64,000 bases of DNA from Paenibacillus ehimensis NBRC 15659 (GCF_004000785.1 NZ_BILX01000020.1:1-64000), one strand, 5' to 3'; counted from the first letter of the stretch, positions 46,053 to 54,887 are shown. The notes: a model not told the origin generated them from the letters alone. Translations and numbers: made by a program.

Positions 46053-47675
46053 ATGAAACTAAGCGGCAAAAAGCTGACGGTTGTTCTGGCTCTGGTGGCC
46101 TTGGTCGCCTTGGCTGCGGTCTATACGTTCCTGCAGCGGAGCGCGCCGGACAAGCCGTCTCCGAACTCAACGGCAACCGCAGGCACAGACGAATCGAACG
46201 GCGGCAAGAGCACAACCGCCTCCAAGACGGACAACAAACTACCCGACATCCCGACGGAGCAAACGGATATCGTCGTGATCGGCAGCGAGCTGGAAGGGCT
46301 CTATCTGGCCCGCGCCGCGGCGGACGAAGGATTGAAGGTCAAAATATTGGACCCGCGCCATGCATTCGGCGGCCAAGTGCTGCAGGGCGAGATGCTGTTC
46401 CTGGACGAAACCCGCGACGATCAGCACCGGCTGCTGGTACAAGGCCGGGCGAAGGAGCTGTTCGACGGCTTCCGCAACGGCAAAATCCGCAAGCTGAAGG
46501 AGTTCGAGCAGTATTTTGACAAGCTGAAAAAGGACATTCCCGTGGAGCAAGGGATCAAGATCGAGAGCATCGAGCAAAATCCCGGGCAATTCGGCGGGCA
46601 GGCATTAAACGGCATCGTCTACACGACCAAGGACGGCCAAAAGAAACGGATTGCCGCCTCCTATTGGGTGGAGAACACCGATTATGCCGCAATGGTCAGC
46701 AAGCTTCAAGCGACCCGGATGCCGGGACTGGAGAAGTTCTACGGGCAAAATAACATCGAGTATATGAGCTCCGGCATGATGATGAAGTTCAAAAACGTCG
46801 ATTGGGCGAAATTCCAGCAGAGCTTCAACAATATGCCGAAGGAAGAGCGCAGCGCCAAATTCGGCTGGGGCTCGGTGGACAACAGCTTCGCCATCAGCCT
46901 CGCGGGTATGACAAGCAAGTACAAGCCGACGAACGACCGCGTGTTTCTGCGCGGGCTGAATGCGGTGAGCCAGCGGGACGGCGAGGTAATCATCAACGCC
47001 TTCCTGATCTATACGGTCGATCCGTCGGACGACAAATCGGTGGCCGAGGCGATGGAGCTCGGGAAGAAGGAAATTCCTCTGATCCTGGACCATTTCCGCA
47101 AAAGCTTGCCCGGCTGGGAGAAAGCGGAGCTGAACGGATTCCCGAACTACTTGTACATCCGTGAATACAACCACTACGAGACGGATTACGTCTTGAAGCC
47201 ATCGGACATGCTCGGGGCGAAAATGTTCTGGGACAACGTGAGCATCGGCGGCTACCCGCTCGACCTGCAGGGCACCAGCGCCAACAAATGGGGCATCGAG
47301 ATGGGACGCCCGGACAAATACGGGATGCCGCTGCGCAGCTTCCTGCTTAAAAATTACGACAACGTCATTATGGCCGGCAAAAACGTCGGCGCCTCCGCCA
47401 TCGCTTACGGCAGCGCGCGCATTCAGCCGAATACAAGCTTGGCGGCCGAATCGATCGGCGTCATTCTGGGACAAATTCAAGGCAAGAAGAAGCTTCGCGA
47501 GCTGAAGGAAGCCGACATGCCGCAGCTTCAGCAGTACCTCGCCTCGAAATACAACATCAAGGTGACCGGGGTCACCGGCAACAACAAGCTGGCCGGATGG
47601 TCGGCGGACGAAATCGCCAAGCTCGATACCGGCGAGATCGTTTATGCGTCTTATGTGAAAACGCGCAAAAAATAA
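46053..47675 (+). CDS. Membrane-anchored FAD-dependent oxidoreductase
   Basis: 540 aa, ATG with AAGGAGAG upstream. N-terminal anchor (about 8-25, LTVVLALVALVALAAVYTFL), a polar linker, then a flavoprotein fold: IVVIGSELEGLYLARAAADEGL, where the dinucleotide loop is GSELEG instead of GxGxxG, and FGGQVLQGE, a FAD_oxidored-like block. C-terminal GKNVGASAIAYGSARIQPNT closes the FAD site. Probably faces the outside of the membrane. Substrate unknown. Ends with a terminator. Confidence 0.75.
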   Translation: MKLSGKKLTVVLALVALVALAAVYTFLQRSAPDKPSPNSTATAGTDESNGGKSTTASKTDNKLPDIPTEQTDIVVIGSELEGLYLARAAADEGLKVKILDPRHAFGGQVLQGEMLFLDETRDDQHRLLVQGRAKELFDGFRNGKIRKLKEFEQYFDKLKKDIPVEQGIKIESIEQNPGQFGGQALNGIVYTTKDGQKKRIAASYWVENTDYAAMVSKLQATRMPGLEKFYGQNNIEYMSSGMMMKFKNVDWAKFQQSFNNMPKEERSAKFGWGSVDNSFAISLAGMTSKYKPTNDRVFLRGLNAVSQRDGEVIINAFLIYTVDPSDDKSVAEAMELGKKEIPLILDHFRKSLPGWEKAELNGFPNYLYIREYNHYETDYVLKPSDMLGAKMFWDNVSIGGYPLDLQGTSANKWGIEMGRPDKYGMPLRSFLLKNYDNVIMAGKNVGASAIAYGSARIQPNTSLAAESIGVILGQIQGKKKLRELKEADMPQLQQYLASKYNIKVTGVTGNNKLAGWSADEIAKLDTGEIVYASYVKTRKK

Positions 47676-47680
47676 CAAGC

Positions 47681-47725
47681 AAGCCCTCCTTCGCCGGGAG
47701 CATCCGGTGCGGGAGGGCTTTGTTT
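47681..47725 (+). terminator. Terminator of the FAD oxidoreductase gene
   Basis: AAGCCCTCC pairs with GGAGGGCTT around a loop, followed by TGTTTG. Starts five bases after the stop codon. Confidence 0.75.
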
Positions 47726-47742
47726 GTATACTTCTTCACCTT

Positions 47743-47794
47743 TTGACACATCGGGCAAAACGGAGTACAATAATTTAATTCAAAGTTTGAATTA
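47743..47794 (+). promoter_or_regulatory. Promoter and MarR-type operator of the efflux operon
   Basis: TTGACA (47743-47748) and TACAAT (47766-47771) are exactly 17 bases apart. Immediately downstream is a perfect 9-1-9 palindrome, TAATTCAAAGTTTGAATTA (47776-47794), placed to block the polymerase. It fits autoregulation by the MarR-family protein encoded next. Confidence 0.75.
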
Positions 47795-47842
47795 TTCATA
47801 AACAAAACTATTAAGAGCTAAAACTCAAAGGGGGGAGCCGTT

Positions 47843-48289
47843 ATGCGGGAGCAAGGGCTTCATGCGTCCACGGAGATTGAAAAGTGGACCCGGCTGGCGA
47901 TGCGCCAATGGATCTCCGAAATGACCGGCCGATTGAAGCACGGACTGCCGATTCAGCAGTACTATTTGCTGGAAAGCCTTCGGGCGAACGGGACGATGCG
48001 GTGTTCGGAGCTGGCGGACACGCTGCAAATCACGCTGCCGGCCGTGACGAACCTTGCGAATAAGCTGGTGGCCGGCGGGTATGCGGAACGGGCGCATAAC
48101 GAAACGGACCGGCGGGTCGTCATGGTGACCATCACGCCGAAAGGTTTGGACGCTTTGCGCGAGTTGGACGAGAAAGCGGCGGAATTGGTTGGGTGGTTCT
48201 GGCAAGGGCTGGAGCCGGACGAAACCGCCGAATTGACCCGGCTGCTCCGCAAAGCGGTCGAGTATCGAACTGTTAAGGATAAAGACTAG
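47843..48289 (+). CDS. MarR-family transcriptional regulator
   Basis: 148 aa, start after AAAGGGGGGAG. The winged helix is seen in MRCSELADTLQITLPAVTNLANKLVAGGYAERAHNETDRRVVMVTITPKG. Together with the palindrome in front of it, this suggests a repressor of itself and of the DHA2 exporter that starts 57 bases downstream; the ligand is probably a drug or aromatic acid. Confidence 0.9.
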   Translation: MREQGLHASTEIEKWTRLAMRQWISEMTGRLKHGLPIQQYYLLESLRANGTMRCSELADTLQITLPAVTNLANKLVAGGYAERAHNETDRRVVMVTITPKGLDALRELDEKAAELVGWFWQGLEPDETAELTRLLRKAVEYRTVKDKD

Positions 48290-48346
48290 AGAACGGGCTT
48301 CGGCTTACCGGAGATCCCGACAGCAGAGAGAAAAGGAGAGAATATC

Positions 48347-49828
48347 ATGGCTTCGCTTGAAAGCACCGAGAAACCCGTGCCGTTTTGGCCGGTCATGATC
48401 GGTATTTTTTTCGGCTCGTTTCTGGCGATTCTGGGAACCAGTTCCATTAATGTGGCCATTCCGATCTTAATGCAAGACTTTCATACCGATTTAAATACGG
48501 TACAGTGGACGCTGACCGGCTTCATGCTCGCGACCGGAGTCATCGCGCCGATCACCGGCTATCTGGGGGACCGGTTCAGCACCAAATATTTGTATGTCGC
48601 GGCCCTGATCGGGTTTACGTTCATGTCGGGGCTGTGCGCCGTAGCCTGGAATATTCATTCGCTGATCGTGTTCCGCATTCTGCAAGGGGCTTTCAGCGGC
48701 ATGGTCATGCCTGCGACCATGACGATCATTTACCAGGTCATTCCCCGAGAGCGGCAGGCGTTCGCCATCAGCATGTGGAGCTTGGCGGCCATGCTGGCCC
48801 CGGCGCTCGGCCCGTCGCTGGCCGGCTGGCTGATTCAAACCTTCGACTGGACCTGGCTGTTTCTGATCAACCTGCCGTTCGGGATCATCGCCATCGCGCT
48901 TGCGATGAAGCTGATTCCGTATTACCGCCTGACGACGCCGAAGCCGTTCGACCTGTTCGGGTTCTTGGCCGTCATTCTCAGCAGCTCCGCTCTGCTCATC
49001 GCGTTCAGCGAAGCGCACGCCTGGGGATGGGGGTCTTGGCAGACGATATCCCTTCTGGCCTTCGGAGCGCTGACGCTGATTGTCTTCGTCCGTTACGAGC
49101 TGCGCAAAGCGGGGCCGCTGTTGAACCTAAGAGTATTCGCTTATTCACGGTATACCTACAGCCTGATTCTCAGCTGTATCATTACGATCAGCTTGTATTC
49201 CGGAACATTCCTGACGCCGGTGTTTCTGCAAAACATCCAGCATGTCTCCGCCTTCGATACGGGCTTGATTCTCCTCATCCCGTCGCTGGCGATGGCGGTC
49301 TGCATGCCGCTTACCGGCAAGCTGTATTCGCGGGTAGGTCCGATGCCGCTTATTCTGTTCGGTATCGTGCTGATCGGCGTCGGAACGCTGGCCATGGCCC
49401 ATCTGAGCGTGGATGTGACGCACGGTTATATTATCCTATGGATGACCGTCCGCAACCTCGGCATCGCCTTCTCGACCATGCCCGCTTCCAATGCCGGCAT
49501 GGAGGTCATCCCGCGCGAACTGTCCGGGCACGCCTCCTCGGTGAACAACTGGATCCGCCAAGGGTTCGGCTCATTCTCCATCGGCCTGTTCACTTCGATG
49601 CTCGCCTCCCGCGTTGCCGCTCACAGCATGGAGCTCGGCAAGGCCGGCGGGCTGAACGGGCAACAGTTGCAGCAGCAGGCGTTCACGTTGAGCGTCAATG
49701 ACGTATACATGGTGGCTACGGTTGTCGTGCTGATCGGCTTGCCGCTGGCCTTGACGCTGGGAAGCCGGCGCGGCAAAAGACGGCAAGAAGCTGCGCCGGG
49801 TCCCGGCTTGCCGCAGAAGACGTCGTAA
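48347..49828 (+). CDS. DHA2-family (EmrB/QacA type) MFS efflux transporter
   Basis: 493 aa, about 14 membrane helices. Diagnostic segments: INVAIPILMQDFHTDLNTVQWTLTGFML (motif D1), GYLGDRFSTKYLY (motif A) and PALGPSLAGWLI (motif C of exporters). It exports drugs or toxic metabolites using proton-motive force. In one operon with the MarR regulator and ended by a long terminator hairpin. Confidence 0.9.
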   Translation: MASLESTEKPVPFWPVMIGIFFGSFLAILGTSSINVAIPILMQDFHTDLNTVQWTLTGFMLATGVIAPITGYLGDRFSTKYLYVAALIGFTFMSGLCAVAWNIHSLIVFRILQGAFSGMVMPATMTIIYQVIPRERQAFAISMWSLAAMLAPALGPSLAGWLIQTFDWTWLFLINLPFGIIAIALAMKLIPYYRLTTPKPFDLFGFLAVILSSSALLIAFSEAHAWGWGSWQTISLLAFGALTLIVFVRYELRKAGPLLNLRVFAYSRYTYSLILSCIITISLYSGTFLTPVFLQNIQHVSAFDTGLILLIPSLAMAVCMPLTGKLYSRVGPMPLILFGIVLIGVGTLAMAHLSVDVTHGYIILWMTVRNLGIAFSTMPASNAGMEVIPRELSGHASSVNNWIRQGFGSFSIGLFTSMLASRVAAHSMELGKAGGLNGQQLQQQAFTLSVNDVYMVATVVVLIGLPLALTLGSRRGKRRQEAAPGPGLPQKTS

Positions 49829-49886
49829 GCGAGCAGAAAGACGGACGGGTTGTGAAATCGAGATTATTTCATAATACGAAACGTGG

Positions 49887-49925
49887 AACAAGCCGATATC
49901 TGAACGATTCAGATGTCGGTTTGTT
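49887..49925 (+). terminator. Terminator of the MarR-efflux operon
   Basis: AACAAGCCGATATCTGAA and TTCAGATGTCGGTTTGTT form an 18-pair stem with one G-T pair and a three-base loop. Confidence 0.8.
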
Positions 49926-49970
49926 TCGTTTATAAAAGGCTCCACGCTTACTCATGCGGAGACGAAACGA

Positions 49971-49999
49971 TTGCTATTGAGAATCGTTATCAATATAAT
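49971..49999 (+). promoter_or_regulatory. Fur-controlled promoter of the AraC gene
   Basis: TTGCTA (49971-49976) and TATAAT (49994-49999), 17 bases apart. The spacer contains TGAGAATCGTTATCA (49978-49992), close to the 7-1-7 Fur consensus TGATAATNATTATCA. Confidence 0.78.
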
Positions 50000-50039
50000 A
50001 AACATACATAGATCGACGGATTGAAGAAGGTGAGCCGGA

Positions 50040-52019
50040 ATGGCATTTCAAGATCATATGTTAGTGTGGAACCATGCGGCCTTGAAGGTGCTGGACGTAA
50101 GGCATGCTGTCATTCGGCCGGGAGATGGCTTGTACGGTTATCAGCTCCCGGCTAACGTATTTTTGTATTCCGCTTGCGGCAGGGCGCAACTGGTGCTTGA
50201 CGAGCTGGAATACGCCGCAGACAAGTGCTTCGTGTGTCATGCCGGCAAAGGCACGTTTCTCGATATCGTTCATGTAACGGAAACGTTCGAATATTACATG
50301 GTGTACTACAGCGCCACGATGACTCTCCCATGCCGGCGGGAGCTGCTGCGGCTGTACAAGGACGACAATCCGTTTCAGCTTCAATACGGGTTCGCGCCGC
50401 AGTACCCGATTCCGCTGTTTTTGCGAATTGAGCAAATGATGCGCGAATGGCAGCGGGGCGGCCAGTTGGACAAATTTCATGTCAAAGCGCTGTTTCATCA
50501 ATTCGTATACGAACTGATGAAACAGCTGCAAACGCAGGGAGGAACAGCGACGAAGCCGAATGTGGCTGCCCAGGCGATCCGCTACATCGACGAGCGCTAC
50601 GCCGAGCCAGTAACGCTGCATTCATTGGCATCGTTGTTCCAATGCAGCGTGCGGCAATTACAGCGGCTGTTCAAAGCGCGACTGCAACTCGGGCCGATGG
50701 AATATTTGATGCAGGTCCGAATGCAAAACGCGAAAGCAATGCTGCGTCAGACGGACGCTCCGCTGCAGCATATTGCCGAATCCGTCGGCTATTCGGACGG
50801 CTATTATTTTAGCCGTATGTTTAAAAAGTACGTCGGCGTATCTCCGCTCCTCTATAGAGAGCAGGCTCAACCGAAGGAACACCGTCGCTTAAATCCATCC
50901 CGTCTGTCGCGATTTCCCATTGGCTCTGGAAGGCTGCGAATGTATAGTCGTATTGACGATGAAAATCATTATCAATACAAAGACGGAGGAGTACCACCCA
51001 TGTACAAAAACATAAAAGCGATGCCGACGGTAGGCCTCATGCTCTGCTTGCTGCTGCTGCTCTCGGCCTGCTCTGCCGCTCCAGCCAACCAAGCCGGCCC
51101 GGGAAGCGGGGGAACGAACCAGGCCGCTTCGCAATCCGCTCCGGGAGCCGATTCGAAGCAGGCCATCAAGCCCGATAGCTCTGTAACAATCAAGCACATG
51201 AAAGGCGAATTGACGTTAGAGCGCCGACCCGAGAAAATTGCCGTCCTCGATTCCCAATTCGTAGACCAGCTGATCGCGCTGAACGAGCAGCCGGCAGGAA
51301 GCGTCATTACGACGGCTGACAAGACGCCGTTTCCGGAATATTTGAACGGCAAGCTGAAGGACGACATGAAATTATTGGGAACGAAGGACGAACCGAATCT
51401 GGAGGCCGTCATCGCAATGGCCCCCGATTTCATTATATGCACCCAGTTTCAGGAGAAAATGTACGACAGCCTGGCCAAAATCGCTCCTACCATCATGATG
51501 GACCGCAACGAGGATTGGCGCGATTCCCTGGTCACGATCGGGAAAATCGTAGGCAAGGAGAAGGAAGCGGAGAAAGTTCTAAACGACTATAACGAGAAAA
51601 CCGCCAAGCTGAAAGCCGAGCTTACGGCCAAAATGGGCGGTCAGACGGTGGCCTTGATCAGGCCAAGGGACAACAACATCCGGATTCATACGACAGCGCA
51701 CCGTACGGCCGCGATTTTGTACAAAGACTTGGGGCTGACGCCTCCGAAGCAGCTTGTCAACGATAAAGAAACCAGCTCGATGATTTCTTTGGAATCTTTG
51801 ACAGAGCTGAATGCGGATCATTATTTTTACTTGACGGACGATCTGTTTCAAAAGCTGTCGGAGCAAATCCAAAGCACCGCGGTCTGGAAAAATCTGAATG
51901 CAGTCAAGCAAAATCATGTGTATCCGGTTAATGCTACATTGTGGATCGGATATTACGGGCCTATTGCCATGAACCTCGTTGTAGATCAGATTGCCGAAGC
52001 GCTGCTGAAAGGAACATAA
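50040..52019 (+). CDS. AraC-family regulator frame, in frame with the siderophore-binding lipoprotein
   Basis: 659 codons without stop. Residues 1-280 are an AraC regulator: N-terminal sensing region and a double helix-turn-helix (LHSLASLFQCSVRQLQRLFK, LQHIAESVGYSDGYYFSRMFKKYVGVSPLLYRE). After about residue 282 the frame reads through what is plainly DNA for control of the next gene: a Fur box, promoter and ribosome site (translated as polar nonsense to about 320), then the lipoprotein with its own signal peptide. A +1-frame TAA at about 50890 (reading ..NTVA) could be the lost regulator stop. Bacillus Btr also joins AraC and binding domains, but without an internal lipoprotein signal. I regard the join as a recent stop loss or an indel/sequence error; the regulator proper is about 50040-50890. 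Confidence 0.75.
   Translation: MAFQDHMLVWNHAALKVLDVRHAVIRPGDGLYGYQLPANVFLYSACGRAQLVLDELEYAADKCFVCHAGKGTFLDIVHVTETFEYYMVYYSATMTLPCRRELLRLYKDDNPFQLQYGFAPQYPIPLFLRIEQMMREWQRGGQLDKFHVKALFHQFVYELMKQLQTQGGTATKPNVAAQAIRYIDERYAEPVTLHSLASLFQCSVRQLQRLFKARLQLGPMEYLMQVRMQNAKAMLRQTDAPLQHIAESVGYSDGYYFSRMFKKYVGVSPLLYREQAQPKEHRRLNPSRLSRFPIGSGRLRMYSRIDDENHYQYKDGGVPPMYKNIKAMPTVGLMLCLLLLLSACSAAPANQAGPGSGGTNQAASQSAPGADSKQAIKPDSSVTIKHMKGELTLERRPEKIAVLDSQFVDQLIALNEQPAGSVITTADKTPFPEYLNGKLKDDMKLLGTKDEPNLEAVIAMAPDFIICTQFQEKMYDSLAKIAPTIMMDRNEDWRDSLVTIGKIVGKEKEAEKVLNDYNEKTAKLKAELTAKMGGQTVALIRPRDNNIRIHTTAHRTAAILYKDLGLTPPKQLVNDKETSSMISLESLTELNADHYFYLTDDLFQKLSEQIQSTAVWKNLNAVKQNHVYPVNATLWIGYYGPIAMNLVVDQIAEALLKGT
50953..50981 (+). 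promoter_or_regulatory. Fur-controlled promoter of the lipoprotein gene, inside the open AraC frame
   Basis: TTGACG (50953-50958) and TACAAA (50976-50981), 17 bases apart, with TGAAAATCATTATCA (50960-50974) filling the spacer; 14 of 15 bases match the Fur consensus. The architecture is the same as in front of the AraC gene. Confidence 0.8.
51001..52019 (+). CDS. Iron-siderophore ABC transporter substrate-binding lipoprotein
   Basis: 339 aa if translated from ATG 51001, which has ACGGAGGAG nine bases upstream. Signal peptide with lipobox LLLLLLSAC (Cys about residue 22), a serine/glycine linker, then a FepB/FhuD-type binding fold (LERRPEKIAVLDSQFVDQLI, AMAPDFIICTQFQEKMYDSL, AVKQNHVYPV). It would capture ferric siderophore outside the membrane. 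No permease or ATPase gene lies next to it, so it must use components encoded elsewhere. The reading frame is also open upstream into the AraC gene. Confidence 0.85.
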
Positions 52020-52023
52020 GCCG

Positions 52024-52779
52024 ATGAAACGGCTAACCTCATTTGACGCGGAGCAAAGCGATTATTTAGCGGAGGAGTTTCATCTGTCCGTAGATCGCAG
52101 GCCGGAGCCGGCGCGTTCCGTTCCTGTAACGGACTTGCTGGACGAGGCGGCTTGCGGGGCCTATCTGGACGCGGTAACGAGCTTGATTCTGTCCCCGTCC
52201 AGAATGGTTACGGCCTCGGCCTTCTCCAAACGGTATGCGTTTTTAACCATTGCCCCCGTTTTATATGCGATGACGATGTATAATAAAGGGCTGGATTTAA
52301 CTATGGACCGATGTGCCGTTCCGTGGCCTGACGATACCCATGGCTCCTGGCTGCCGGGCATCATCTTAACAACAGCTCGCATTACTGAGCCAGCCGCCGG
52401 AAGACGGGCTGAATGGCGGGAAGAAACGATAAGCACTCTGTTCTCCGGTCATATTGCCCCCCTGTTCCGGTCTTTATCGAAAGCAGCCGCCGTACCGATC
52501 TCTATCTTATGGGAAAATGCAGCCGTCCGCCTGTACTCGCTGTATGAGAAACGGATAGGTGAAGGAGCCGTTAGCGGGGAGGACTTCGCTTATTTGATTC
52601 ATGCCGCTCCGGCGAGACTGTTCGGGGAAACGCGGAATCCGCTGGCCCGATTTTACGGCACGGCAAGCCGCAGGGGGAATACAAGCTCGCCCGCGCGAAC
52701 ACGGGCAACGTGCTGCTTCTATTACGAGGTCGGCTCCTCGGATGGCAGCTACTGTTCGAATTGCCCGAAAGCTCTATAA
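52024..52779 (+). CDS. FhuF-like siderophore iron reductase
   Basis: 251 aa. It starts four bases after the lipoprotein stop. The C-terminus (RATCCFYYEVG..YCSNCPKAL) carries the CC-x(n)-CxxC cysteines that bind the 2Fe-2S cluster in FhuF-type ferric siderophore reductases. It would release iron from the imported siderophore in the cytoplasm. Part of the Fur-controlled unit with the lipoprotein; a terminator follows. Confidence 0.82.
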   Translation: MKRLTSFDAEQSDYLAEEFHLSVDRRPEPARSVPVTDLLDEAACGAYLDAVTSLILSPSRMVTASAFSKRYAFLTIAPVLYAMTMYNKGLDLTMDRCAVPWPDDTHGSWLPGIILTTARITEPAAGRRAEWREETISTLFSGHIAPLFRSLSKAAAVPISILWENAAVRLYSLYEKRIGEGAVSGEDFAYLIHAAPARLFGETRNPLARFYGTASRRGNTSSPARTRATCCFYYEVGSSDGSYCSNCPKAL

Positions 52780-52782
52780 GAG

Positions 52783-52824
52783 AAAGGGACTTTCTCCTTC
52801 GATTCGGAAGGAAAAAGTCCCTTT
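52783..52824 (+). terminator. Terminator of the siderophore unit
   Basis: AAAGGGACTTT pairs with AAAGTCCCTTTT. The loop contains a further short stem. Directly after the FhuF-like stop and before a converging gene. Confidence 0.78.
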
Positions 52825-52833
52825 TGCTTTCAC

Positions 52834-53376
52834 TCATAAGCGCAGCCCGAAGGTCACCCGTACCGCAGACTCTTCAAAAGCAACGCCCCGAATCGCTACA
52901 TGCTTCGGCAAATAATGATTCAGATCAACCTCGATCGGCCGGAGGCTCAGCCATTCGGCCGGTACGGCAACGTCCCGGACGACGGTCCCCGTATGGACGG
53001 CCGTCAAATAAGGCTCGCTCCAGGCAAGATCGAAATTGAGCCGGGCGCCAACCTTCCAGCGGTCTTGAAGCAGCAGCGTCACGTCTGCCGCGAGCCGCTC
53101 CCCCTGGAGGAAAAACCTCGCTCCCGTCAGCTTGACGCCGGGACGCAGCTCGGATCTGCGGGCAAGCGCTTTTTTCAGCAGATCGCCCACCTCCTGCTCC
53201 GTGAGCACCGTTTCCGGCTTCCGGTGGATGACCATCGCGGCGAGCTTCTCGCGCACCGGAAGATCGTTGTACGACAAATCCAGCGCCCCTTGCGGCTGCG
53301 CGTACCATAGTGCCCCGGCGGCCAGCAGCGCGCCCACAATCACGATCGTGACGATTCCTTTGAAGAGCGATCTCAT
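52834..53376 (-). CDS. Membrane-anchored protein, YpmS/DUF2140-like (tentative)
   Basis: 180 aa, start after AAGGGGGAAG. One N-terminal membrane segment (FKGIVTIVIVGALLAAGALWYA), then an extracytoplasmic domain with a helical start (LTEQEVGDLLKKALARR) and a beta-rich remainder (KLTGARFFLQGERLAADVTLLL). General layout and sequence rhythm resemble YpmS (DUF2140), but I cannot confirm it. No catalytic motif. Position next to the helicase gene tells nothing clear. Confidence 0.5.
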   Translation of the reverse strand: MRSLFKGIVTIVIVGALLAAGALWYAQPQGALDLSYNDLPVREKLAAMVIHRKPETVLTEQEVGDLLKKALARRSELRPGVKLTGARFFLQGERLAADVTLLLQDRWKVGARLNFDLAWSEPYLTAVHTGTVVRDVAVPAEWLSLRPIEVDLNHYLPKHVAIRGVAFEESAVRVTFGLRL

Positions 53377-53462
53377 CTGACTTCCCCCTTAAAGGAGCCG
53401 GTCCCAAACCTGAGCCTGGTGCCCTCTCCCGGAATCAGACAGGCGGAACCGGCAGCTCTTCG

Positions 53463-54887
53463 TTACCTTTTCGGCTTACCTGACGAATCGCGCTTTTCCT
53501 TGAGCCAGCGCGGCGCTCCTTTGTTTTTGCGGTCCCGTTCCCGGTCCGCCTTGCGTTTGTCCGGGGCAGCCGGAGCGGGGGTGCGGCCCGTGCCGGCCTG
53601 CGCCGGCTTTACGCTCTTTCCTTCCGTGCGGGGAAGCTTCGGAGCACCTGCCTGGGCAATACGCGCTTCGGGGTTTTCCCTTCCCGACGGCGCTGCGTCG
53701 GTAACCCGGCGTTCCACGAGCTTCTTCGTTTCCCGGCGAATGGCCCGCTCCTGCTCCGGATCGACGATTTTTCCATGAAACATCGTCCGCCGCTTGATGT
53801 CGATACCGAGCGCTTTGGCAAATTTATCGATAATGAACTGCTCCCGCGGCGTAATGATCGACAAGGCCGTGCCTTTGCGGCCCATCCGCCCTGTCCGGCC
53901 TACGCGGTGCACGTAATGGTCCGCATCGACTGGCGGGTCAAGGTTGATCACATGCGTAACCTGCGGCAGGTCAAGCCCGCGCGCGGCTACGTCGGTCGCG
54001 AGCAGCAGCTGGAATTTCCCGGCGCGGAACGCCTGCATCGTCTTGGCCCGCTCCTGCTTGAAGGAATCGCCGTACAGGCCTTCGACGGACAGGCCGACAT
54101 ACTGGAGCTTCGCCACCGCTTCCCCGATGTCGTCGGTCTCGTTGACGAACACGATCGCGGCCTTCGGATTGTACAGACGGACAAGCCGGCGAAGCGTATC
54201 GATTTTGTCCCGTTCCTCACATACGAAATACAAGTGCTCCAGCGTTTCCGAGGTGCGTTGCGCCGGATTTACCCGGACGAAGACCGGATCGCGCATCCAG
54301 CGGTCGATGACGGCCTGCAGCGGCGGCGGGAACGTCGCGGAAAAAAACAGCAGCTGCCGGTCGCGCAGCATGCCTTTGAACAACGCCTCCACATCCTGCA
54401 TGGACCCCAGCTCGAACACTTGATCGACCTCGTCGACGACGACCGTGCGGATCCCGTGCAGCTTCAATTTGCGGAGCTTGACCAGCTCCTGCACGCGGCC
54501 GGGCGTCCCTACCACGATCTGCGGCTTGAGCTTCAACCGGTCGATCTGGCGCTCAATGGAGGCGCCGCCGATCAGCTGCTGCACGCGGATGTCGCTATCT
54601 TTCACAAGCTGCTCCAGCGTCTGCACGATCTGCATGCCGAGCTCTCGCGTCGGCACCAGGACAAGAGCTTGTACCTCTCTTGCGCCCGTGTCTATTTTAT
54701 GCAGCAGCGGCAGCGAATAAGCCAACGTTTTCCCCGTACCGGTCTGCGATTGCGCAACGATATCCTTTCCTTCAAGCGCGACGGGTATCGCTTCCGCCTG
54801 TATGTCCGACGGCTCCGTGATGTCCAGCTCCTGCAGCCGTTTGACATACTGCGGAGCGATATGTAAAGCTGCAAACCCCGTATTCAT
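53463..54887 (-). CDS. DEAD-box ATP-dependent RNA helicase
   Basis: 474 aa from ATG 54887 with GAGAGGATG upstream; the open frame extends to 55037 but without conserved sequence. Motifs in order: Q-motif (F..L.I...ITEPSDIQAEAIP), Walker A AQSQTGTGKT, PTRELGMQ, TPGRVQEL, Walker B VDEVDQVF (DEVD instead of DEAD), FSAT, and HRVGRTGRMGRKG in domain 2. The C-terminal 100 residues are basic and unstructured (DKRKADRERDRKNKG), probably for RNA binding. A CshA/DeaD-type enzyme for RNA unwinding or cold adaptation. Confidence 0.9.
   Translation of the reverse strand: MNTGFAALHIAPQYVKRLQELDITEPSDIQAEAIPVALEGKDIVAQSQTGTGKTLAYSLPLLHKIDTGAREVQALVLVPTRELGMQIVQTLEQLVKDSDIRVQQLIGGASIERQIDRLKLKPQIVVGTPGRVQELVKLRKLKLHGIRTVVVDEVDQVFELGSMQDVEALFKGMLRDRQLLFFSATFPPPLQAVIDRWMRDPVFVRVNPAQRTSETLEHLYFVCEERDKIDTLRRLVRLYNPKAAIVFVNETDDIGEAVAKLQYVGLSVEGLYGDSFKQERAKTMQAFRAGKFQLLLATDVAARGLDLPQVTHVINLDPPVDADHYVHRVGRTGRMGRKGTALSIITPREQFIIDKFAKALGIDIKRRTMFHGKIVDPEQERAIRRETKKLVERRVTDAAPSGRENPEARIAQAGAPKLPRTEGKSVKPAQAGTGRTPAPAAPDKRKADRERDRKNKGAPRWLKEKRDSSGKPKR

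Noticed and set aside
34506-47710. 16-bp identity CGGGAGCATCCGGTGC near 34506 and 47695
   Set aside because: Only two copies, one within a terminator loop; expected about once by chance in a window of this size.
50040-52019. Genuine Btr-type AraC/binding-protein fusion
   Set aside because: An internal lipoprotein signal peptide with lipobox, a ribosome site, promoter and Fur box lie between the two halves.
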